The notes under the pieces: generated by a model
What the model was told of the DNA's origin: nothing
Database searches by the model: none
Seen by the model: only the letters and a program-made list of their open reading frames with translations
Program-made: the position numbers and the translations under genes
Shown: positions 5,955 through 7,658 of the stretch, one piece after another
Numbering within the stretch: position 1 is the stretch's first letter
How the letters are laid out: each line of letters opens with the position of its first letter
NCBI GenBank assembly: GCA_902795095.1
Contig: CADBKB010000072.1
Coordinates: 1 to 7,658 of the forward strand
Source: Oscillospiraceae bacterium
GTDB lineage: Bacteria > Bacillota_A > Clostridia > Oscillospirales > Oscillospiraceae
Direction: 5' to 3'
Length of the DNA: 7,658 nt

Positions 5955-7313
5955 ATGCTGAAAAACAACGCCGTCTATGAGACGGAAATCACCGACTATA
6001 CCGCCGACGGCATGGGCATCGCCCATGCCGAGGGCTGCGCCGTGTTCATCCCCAACGCCATCGCCGGGGAACGGGTGCGCATTTCCATCGTCCATGCGGG
6101 AAAAAGCAAGGCCATCGGAAAAATCGAAGCCATTTTAGAGCGCTCGCCCCACCGCATCGTGCGGGACTGCCCCTGGGCCAAGGTCTGCGGCGGCTGCGAC
6201 TTCCGCCATATGGACTACGCCGAGGAGCTGCGCCTGAAGGCACAGCGGGTGCGCGACGCCTTGCGCCGCCTCGGCGGCTGGGATCCTGGCGAGCTCCCCA
6301 TTGCGGGGGCAAAGGAACTGACCGGCTACCGCAACAAGGCCATCTTCCCCGTGGGCATGTATAAAGGAAAGGCGGACGCCGGCTTCTACCGCGCTCGCAC
6401 CCACGATCTGATCCCCGCGGATCACTGTCTTCTGCAGAACGGCGCCGCCAACGCCGCCCGACAGGCGGTGGTGGACTATCTGCGCAAATATCATGTCAGC
6501 GTCTATGACGAGGGAACCAATGCGGGGCTTGTGCGTCATATTTTTGTACGCACCGCCAAAGCGACGGGCCAGGTGATGGTCTGTCTGATCGCCAACGGCG
6601 ACCGGCTTCCGAAGGAGCATGAGTTATGTAAACTGCTCCGCGATCGGGTGCCGGCTCTGGCCTCCGTGATCCTGTGCGCGAACACCCGGCCGGGCAACGC
6701 CATCATGGGCGACAAATTCCGCACCCTCTGGGGCGCCGACGCCATTGAGGACGAGCTGTGCGGCCTTCGCTTCCGCCTCTCTCCCCGCTCGTTCTATCAG
6801 GTGAACCACGCGCAGGCGGAGGTCCTCTATGAGAAGGCGCGGGTCTTTGCCGGTCTGACAAAAAGCGACACGGTGCTGGATCTCTACTGCGGCACCGGCA
6901 CCATCACCCTCCACCTGGCCCGGGACGCCGGGCAGGCCGTGGGCGTGGAGCTCGTGGACGCCGCCATCGAGGATGCGAAGCGAAACGCAGAGAGAAACGG
7001 GATCGGCAACGCCCGCTTCTTCTGCGCCGACGCGGGACAGGCGGCGCAAAAGCTGCTCGGCGAGGGTCTGCGGCCGGACGTCGTGGTGGTGGATCCGCCC
7101 CGCAAGGGCCTGGCCCCGGACGTGGTGGAGACCGTCGCGCAAATGGCTCCGGACCGGGTGATCTACGTCTCCTGCGACCCCGCCACCCTGGCCCGCGACG
7201 TCGCCCGCTTCCGCGCGCTCGGATATGCCCCTCAAAAGGCCGAATGCGTGGATCTGTTCCCAAGATGCGCTCATGTGGAGACGGTAGTATTGATGTCACG
7301 GAAAGATACATAA
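5955..7313 (+). CDS. rlmD: 23S rRNA (uracil-C5)-methyltransferase, RlmD/RlmCD type
   Basis: This 452-residue protein transfers a methyl group from S-adenosylmethionine to C5 of uridine in 23S rRNA (U1939 for RlmD; the Bacillus RlmCD enzyme modifies both U747 and U1939). An N-terminal TRAM RNA-binding domain (1-60) is followed by Cys residues 72, 78 and 81 and probably C158, the ligands expected for the family's 4Fe-4S cluster. The methyltransferase domain shows SFYQVN, DLYCGTGT (309-316), DPPRKG (380-385), VSCDPATLARD with nucleophile C407, and the general-base glutamate E442 in HVETVV. All catalytic elements are present. ATG 5955 is the start: GGAGG (5945-5949) lies five bases before it, whereas an in-frame TTG at 5943 overlaps that site. 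The last 18 codons use A/T-ending triplets unlike the rest, suggesting a recombined 3' end. No terminator with a T run follows. Confidence 0.95.
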   Translation: MLKNNAVYETEITDYTADGMGIAHAEGCAVFIPNAIAGERVRISIVHAGKSKAIGKIEAILERSPHRIVRDCPWAKVCGGCDFRHMDYAEELRLKAQRVRDALRRLGGWDPGELPIAGAKELTGYRNKAIFPVGMYKGKADAGFYRARTHDLIPADHCLLQNGAANAARQAVVDYLRKYHVSVYDEGTNAGLVRHIFVRTAKATGQVMVCLIANGDRLPKEHELCKLLRDRVPALASVILCANTRPGNAIMGDKFRTLWGADAIEDELCGLRFRLSPRSFYQVNHAQAEVLYEKARVFAGLTKSDTVLDLYCGTGTITLHLARDAGQAVGVELVDAAIEDAKRNAERNGIGNARFFCADAGQAAQKLLGEGLRPDVVVVDPPRKGLAPDVVETVAQMAPDRVIYVSCDPATLARDVARFRALGYAPQKAECVDLFPRCAHVETVVLMSRKDT

Positions 7314-7317
7314 GGCC

Positions 7318-7357
7318 GTCAAAAGTGCCGTATTTCCTGGCTTTTCGGGCACTTGAC
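7318..7357. repeat. Inverted repeat downstream of rlmD
   Basis: AAGTGCC (7323-7329) pairs with GGCACTT (7348-7354), and flanking GTC (7318-7320) and GAC (7355-7357) extend the symmetry with a two-base bulge. No T run follows on the plus strand, so it is a poor terminator for rlmD. It could be a recombinase-binding arm at an element edge or part of a decayed transposon end. Confidence 0.5.
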
Positions 7358-7427
7358 CATCAGCGGCAGCGAGCAGATTTGACCGTAAAAATCGCTCTAT
7401 CAGAACATATCAATCGTTCCGGTCGGA

Positions 7428-7548
7428 GGGTTGAGTTGGCTGTTTAGATGTCACTGGGTTGAGTGGCCGGTTTGGATGTTTTTGAGGCAGGGTTGAGTTA
7501 GTGATTTGGATAACGGCAGGTTGTGACTGTGGTTTGGATGTCAGCGCA
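7428..7548. repeat. Four imperfect direct repeats of about 30 bases, resembling an IS21-type transposon end
   Basis: Units start at 7428, 7456, 7490 and 7518. Each begins GGGTTGAGT or a variant, and exactly 15 bases after its start comes TTTGGAT (TTTAGAT in the first unit). The sections after these two boxes vary in sequence and length, so the period is 28, 34 and 28 bases. The last unit ends in GGATGTCA (7536-7543), and its complement begins TGACATCC, consistent with the TG...CA tips and multiple internal repeats of IS21-family ends. No transposase gene is visible, so if correct this is an isolated or truncated end. No promoter for the following gene could be placed with confidence. Confidence 0.65.
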
Positions 7549-7577
7549 ATAACTCGGGATTTGTAAGGGTGAAGAAA

Positions 7578-7658
7578 ATGAATTATAAAGTAATTGACAA
7601 AGAGACATATTATCGTAAAGGCGTATTTCGCCACTTTACGGAAGATTGCAAGTGCTCA
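7578..7658 (+). CDS. cat: Chloramphenicol O-acetyltransferase, CatA type (5' part only)
   Basis: The first 27 codons are present and run off the window end. The reading MNYKVIDKETYYRK followed by VFRHFTEDCKCS matches my memory of the N-terminus of trimeric type-A chloramphenicol acetyltransferases, which begin with an I-D-x-x-x-(Y/W)-x-R-K pattern and then F-x-x-(F/Y). The enzyme acetylates the antibiotic using acetyl-CoA in the cytoplasm; the catalytic histidine lies near the C-terminus and is not in view. AAGGG (7565-7569) with following TGA makes a good ribosome site eight bases before the ATG. By hand count 28 of 81 bases are G or C, far below the neighbouring genes, so the gene is probably acquired. 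Whether it is intact or gives resistance cannot be judged. Confidence 0.75.
   Translation, partial: MNYKVIDKETYYRKGVFRHFTEDCKCS

Noticed and set aside
4947..6095. Minus-strand open frame (382 codons) crossing the helicase end and rlmD start
   Set aside because: It runs through a terminator, a promoter and two real genes, with shadow-like composition.
7428..7548. CRISPR array
   Set aside because: The repeat boxes are short and imperfect, the unit length varies and there are only four units with no constant spacer size; no cas genes are present.
7410..7634. Minus-strand open frame (74 codons) across the direct repeats
   Set aside because: Its Thr/Pro/Gln-rich repeats simply follow the DNA repeats, and it overlaps the start of the cat gene; no ribosome site was seen.

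Overview
The window looks like chromosome from a GC-rich Firmicute, probably a member of the Clostridia. This rests on strong GGAGG-type ribosome binding sites, a tRNA gene with an encoded CCA, an RsbU/SpoIIE-type phosphatase, an RlmD/RlmCD-type methyltransferase and a start of a chloramphenicol acetyltransferase of low-GC Firmicute character. No species can be named from the sequence alone. The first ~7.25 kb is GC-rich; the last ~0.35 kb is visibly richer in A+T.

Layout. Positions 1-33 hold what may be the tail of an upstream gene, overlapping the start of a PP-loop (SGGVDS) ATPase-like gene (23-1000). Its TGA stop lies inside the promoter of a tRNA-Thr(CGU) gene (1026-1101). A hairpin with T runs on both sides (1101-1136) serves the tRNA on the plus strand and the convergent membrane-bound PP2C phosphatase gene (2980 down to 1193) on the minus strand. 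A 322-base divergent intergenic region (2981-3302) carries the phosphatase promoter, a plus-strand terminator-like hairpin and the promoter of an 852-residue SF2 helicase gene (3303-5861). The helicase has an insertion between its two RecA lobes, two hydrophobic segments and a separate C-terminal domain. An intrinsic terminator and a new promoter follow, then the TRAM/Fe-S 23S rRNA uracil methyltransferase (5955-7313).

The last 345 bases differ in character. The final codons of the methyltransferase gene shift to A/T-ending codons. After that come an inverted repeat and four imperfect direct repeats of about 30 bases that end in TGTCA and resemble an IS21-type transposon end. The window closes with the first 27 codons of a CatA-type acetyltransferase gene at about 35% GC. 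I read this as the edge of an acquired segment whose boundary lies at the 3' end of rlmD.

The genes do not form one operon. The tRNA, the helicase and rlmD each have their own promoter, and all three share an extended -10 of the form TGnTACACT with a 17-base spacer. The least familiar item is the helicase with a possible membrane anchor; the most informative structure is the apparent rlmD-edge junction with the repeat cluster and the resistance gene.
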